Source: Candidatus Heimdallarchaeota archaeon (lineage in GTDB: Archaea; Asgardarchaeota; Heimdallarchaeia; Heimdallarchaeales; Kariarchaeaceae). From it: a stretch of DNA of 41,155 nucleotides. The position numbers and the translations under genes are program-made. Location: positions 1 through 41,155 of the forward strand of contig WAMJ01000147.1 of NCBI GenBank assembly GCA_015522385.1, read 5' to 3'. Each line of letters opens with the position of its first letter. Position 1 is the first letter of the stretch. The notes beneath the pieces were generated by a model, which saw only the letters and a list, made by a program, of their open reading frames with translations, was not told the DNA's origin and made no database searches. Positions 38,786 to 41,155 of this stretch are shown one piece after another.

Positions 38786-39148
38786 CTATAGTGCCTCGAT
38801 GATCCCTTTCATGTCCAAATGAAGCGGGGAGCAGGGGATGTGACAGAAGAACGAGTAAAGGCCTTGGGGCATCGGAGGGAGCTCCACGAACATTACCTCT
38901 CCAGGAACGAGCTCGACGGATATTTCGAAATCTGGGATCTCTATTGAATGAACGACATCTGTTGATGTTATTCTGAGAATGATACCTTCTGTTTCCGCTT
39001 GGATCATAATACGCTCAATCGACCAGTTTCCATTCTCGGGAGTTCGAGCCTCCATGACGATGTAGTCACTCGTACTTGCCATGTAGGTCATTGTTGCAGG
39101 AGCAATGACGACGAGAGTGATGAAGACAAATGTGAATACTCGCTTCAT
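38786..39148 (-). CDS. Small CuA-type cupredoxin
   Basis: 120 residues: signal peptide or N-terminal anchor (1-24), then a COX2-like cupredoxin domain. The ligand set of a binuclear CuA site is complete: H67 (DVVHSIEIP), and C102-x3-C106-x3-H110-x2-M113 in FFCHIPCSPLHLDM, matching the C-x3-C-x3-H-x2-M loop of cytochrome c oxidase subunit II and nitrous oxide reductase. The domain would lie on the outer face. No oxidase subunit I is nearby. The ATG overlaps the polyferredoxin stop as ATGA, so the two are coupled. It should act as an electron-transfer partner of the adjacent membrane protein. Confidence 0.88.
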   Translation of the reverse strand: MKRVFTFVFITLVVIAPATMTYMASTSDYIVMEARTPENGNWSIERIMIQAETEGIILRITSTDVVHSIEIPDFEISVELVPGEVMFVELPPMPQGLYSFFCHIPCSPLHLDMKGIIEAL

Positions 39149-40521
39149 AGCGTCCCACCTCCGTATAGGGTTGTGAGCATGAATAGGGCCATCCCGAATA
39201 GGAGCAAGTAGTTAGTCACCCTGAAGACAAGGGACGTGTCTGGTTTGTCGAAGAAGTACTGTCGGGAAATTCTGTCAACGATCCTTGTTGACCAGTAAAT
39301 CCCCGCGATGATAAGCAGTGAGCTGAGTACAATAAATAGCTGTGGGAGAAGGGGTGAATACTTCAGTGGTGTGATCCCAATGAGTCTCCACCCTACTCCG
39401 AAGGGGTCGTTCAGTGTGTTGACAATATAACTTATGTTCCTGCTCATAATTAAGAGGGTGAAGCCGACCAGATTAGTCAGTCCAATGGGGAGGGTGTACA
39501 TAGGCACGGTTGCTAGTAGGTTTTTAACATTTTCATCCTTCTTCCTAAGAAGATAGTTTGGAAGCAGGAAGTAGATAGATACAACACTCAGAGTAATCGC
39601 AACGACCAGTGAGAACCCGATGAGACCCTGTAGGCTGTTGAAGTTCGAAAGCATTGTCAGGGAGTTCCACGTCCCCAGAAAGACCACGGGGTACATCACT
39701 GAGATGACCAAGAGCAGCATGACTCGTACTGCCTCCTCGGGCTTCGGGACCTCCTTCAGAAGATCGTCATCTAGTAGTCTGAGATTGAGCGATATGTTGT
39801 CGAGGTTGCATGCTCTCACACATTCCATGCACAGCCCACAGTTCTGATTCGATTGTAGAGTTCCAGGGTAAACCATCCAGGGACATCCGAAGCTCTCTTC
39901 ATTTCCGAAGACGCAATCCTTGCTCTTATGACCTTTGCATATTTCGGTACTCTTGACTCTTAGCTCTATGGGATTCGTCAAGGAGTATACTCCGATTGAT
40001 CCTCCAATCGGGCAGATGTGCCGACAGAAGCTCCTTTCCCTAAACTTTACAGCAGTGATCACACTGGTGAGGAGCAGGACTATAAGGGTGAGTGCAGTAA
40101 GTCTGGGATCAGTCGTCAGCTTCCCTGCAAATACTGCAAAGAGGAAAAACAAGGAGTTAGATATCCACATCCCCTGAAATTGACTGGGAAAGAATTTTGG
40201 TGAGAGCTTTATCCTTTGTCCGAATGAACCTCCGAAGAATGACCTTCGCTGGATGTACTCCCCAGCTACGGGAATCGGGCACACTGCGCACCATAGCCTC
40301 CCGAAGAACGGAAGGAAAAGGATGACGAAGACTCCCCACCACACGAGCCATACCCAAATTGTAGAGAAGTTCGCGCTACCAACTGGTGATCCGAATAGAC
40401 CGGTGAAGATAGCAAGACTGTATCCTAAGGATGTGAGCAGGAGAAGGATCAACTGGGCAAACCGGGAGTGCACGAGGGTTTGCACTACTTTCTGCTCAAG
40501 CAGATTGTATGTATATCCCAT
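39145..40521 (-). CDS. NosR/NapH-like polyferredoxin membrane protein
   Basis: 458 residues with about ten to eleven membrane helices. Near the N-terminus is FGRLWCAVCPIP (C78, C81), then SFCRHICPIGG (C166, C170), both characteristic of the NapH/NosR/CcoG membrane proteins. A soluble loop with C195, C203 and C213 leads into CGLCMECVRACNLDNI (C228-x2-C231-x2-C234-x3-C238), a [4Fe-4S] cluster; the first three cysteines could take part in a second one. It is likely to pass electrons through the membrane between a quinol or ferredoxin and outside acceptors. Its stop and start overlap the genes for two CuA cupredoxins, which are its probable partners. Confidence 0.9.
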   Translation of the reverse strand: MGYTYNLLEQKVVQTLVHSRFAQLILLLLTSLGYSLAIFTGLFGSPVGSANFSTIWVWLVWWGVFVILFLPFFGRLWCAVCPIPVAGEYIQRRSFFGGSFGQRIKLSPKFFPSQFQGMWISNSLFFLFAVFAGKLTTDPRLTALTLIVLLLTSVITAVKFRERSFCRHICPIGGSIGVYSLTNPIELRVKSTEICKGHKSKDCVFGNEESFGCPWMVYPGTLQSNQNCGLCMECVRACNLDNISLNLRLLDDDLLKEVPKPEEAVRVMLLLVISVMYPVVFLGTWNSLTMLSNFNSLQGLIGFSLVVAITLSVVSIYFLLPNYLLRKKDENVKNLLATVPMYTLPIGLTNLVGFTLLIMSRNISYIVNTLNDPFGVGWRLIGITPLKYSPLLPQLFIVLSSLLIIAGIYWSTRIVDRISRQYFFDKPDTSLVFRVTNYLLLFGMALFMLTTLYGGGTL

Positions 40522-41024
40522 TATTCTTCCTCCACGAGGTTAAAGGGCTGAATTTCTCCTCTCCTCTCCCACTCCTGCTCTGCTCTTAGGATCAGCCAAG
40601 AGGTCAAGATGACCAACAGGTAGGTAGATAATATGTGCTGTACGTTTGGTGAGACATAGAGTTTTCCATTCATATACGGATGATAGTTCCCACAGGGCAC
40701 GTTGCACAGGAAGGCAAAAGTCCCCGTTTGGTTTATAATCACCGTTACTTCCGAAGGAGCTTGCACATTGACCTGTTGATCAATATCGAGTTCTTGGATG
40801 TAGAAGCCGTGGCGTGAATCATTACTCTGAAGAATAAACGTTACAGTATCTCCCACTTTCACCTCGACTCTACTCGGGTTGAACTCAAACTGTCGAGCTT
40901 CTATGATGATAGATCGCTTTACAGATCCTGAACTCATCGCACCAATAGTAAGTGATATGGGGTAGACCATGAGGAGTACGGCGACTAGAACCACTGCCGC
41001 TCGTGCCTTCTGGACACTTCTCAT
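40521..41024 (-). CDS. CuA-type cupredoxin with N- and C-terminal membrane anchors
   Basis: 167 residues. An N-terminal membrane helix or signal (8-28), a cupredoxin domain with H72 (RHGFYI) and the loop C107-x3-C111-x3-H115-x2-M118 (FLCNVPCGNYHPYMNG), a full CuA ligand set as in COX2, then a C-terminal helix (about 130-147) and a charged tail. This is the second CuA protein of the operon. The start ATG 41024 has TATA-like TATAAATA (plus-strand reading, 41047-41054) 26 nt upstream, so this is the first gene of the CuA-polyferredoxin-CuA operon. The stop overlaps the next start by one base (TAATG). Confidence 0.88.
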   Translation of the reverse strand: MRSVQKARAAVVLVAVLLMVYPISLTIGAMSSGSVKRSIIIEARQFEFNPSRVEVKVGDTVTFILQSNDSRHGFYIQELDIDQQVNVQAPSEVTVIINQTGTFAFLCNVPCGNYHPYMNGKLYVSPNVQHILSTYLLVILTSWLILRAEQEWERRGEIQPFNLVEEE

Positions 41025-41046
41025 TATGACCTGTCAATGCCCGATG

Positions 41047-41054
41047 TATAAATA
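41047..41054 (-). promoter_or_regulatory. TATA box of the CuA-polyferredoxin operon
   Basis: Minus strand TATTTATA centred 26 nt upstream of the ATG at 41024, giving a leaderless operon transcript. The remaining bases to the window end are AT-rich, with a CCCC-AGCTCTAT-GGGG hairpin at about 41111-41126. Confidence 0.5.
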
Positions 41055-41155
41055 GTTTACATTAAAGTATCATTAATATAGTAATATTTTCTCCTGTGCT
41101 GTGCATTCCCCAGCTCTATGGGGGTTGTTTGAATCTCACTCATGTAGTGTAATAC

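Overview
The window is chromosomal DNA of an archaeon. It encodes archaeal S15 (eS13/uS15 type), SRP54, Pus10, TrmY, Dim1/KsgA, a HemK2/Mtq2-type methylase, a TrmJ-like methylase, pyruvoyl-dependent arginine decarboxylase, a TrmB-family regulator, tungsten aldehyde:ferredoxin oxidoreductase and a tRNA-Ser with a bulge-helix-bulge intron. Most genes that start a transcription unit have an archaeal TATA-like box centred about 24-31 nt upstream of the chosen start codon, which points to leaderless or nearly leaderless mRNAs. Base composition is moderate. The lineage cannot be fixed by eye. A longin-like domain protein with C-terminal membrane helices leans weakly toward Asgard archaea (Heimdallarchaeia-like), and the copper and possible cytochrome b proteins suggest an organism that meets oxygen or other high-potential acceptors.

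Layout. 1-2.5 kb: a membrane protein with a C-terminal thioredoxin-like CxxC domain (cut by the window edge), a small four-histidine membrane protein that looks like a di-haem cytochrome b, and an M20 peptidase. 2.5-3.3 kb: a long AT-rich gap. 3.3-5.8 kb: acyl-CoA synthetase and arginine decarboxylase. 5.8-6.2 kb: a repeat-rich intergenic region with a 17-bp inverted repeat and a TGTGATT array. 6.2-17.3 kb: an information-processing island (ksgA-hemK-trmJ; srp54-trmY-pus10 on the other strand; S15 and a degenerate RecJ/Cdc45-like protein) interleaved with KBL, a sugar nucleotidyltransferase, a DJ-1-like protein and ornithine carbamoyltransferase. 17.5-26 kb: a secreted protein, tryptophanase, a Ni/Co transporter, AOR and a fused indolepyruvate:ferredoxin oxidoreductase, which together look like an aromatic amino acid degradation neighbourhood. 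26-30.5 kb: small membrane and redox proteins, degenerate repeats, the tRNA gene, and a longin-TM gene coupled to a 50-residue membrane peptide. 30.7-32.6 kb: an unusual protein with ten acidic and ten basic tetrad repeats ending in valine. 32.6-36 kb: an operon of ABC ATPase, ABC-2 permease, TrmB-type regulator and MsrA with a clear palindromic operator, next to a decayed peptide-binding protein gene. 36.5-38 kb: two membrane proteins. 38-41 kb: a copper redox cluster with two CuA-type cupredoxins flanking a NosR/NapH-like polyferredoxin membrane protein, followed by a DUF411 copper protein.

The parts most likely to be new biology are the CuA-polyferredoxin-CuA cluster (38.0-41.0 kb), the charge-segregated tetrad-repeat protein (30.7-32.6 kb) with its divergent longin-TM neighbour, and the compact four-histidine membrane protein at the left edge.
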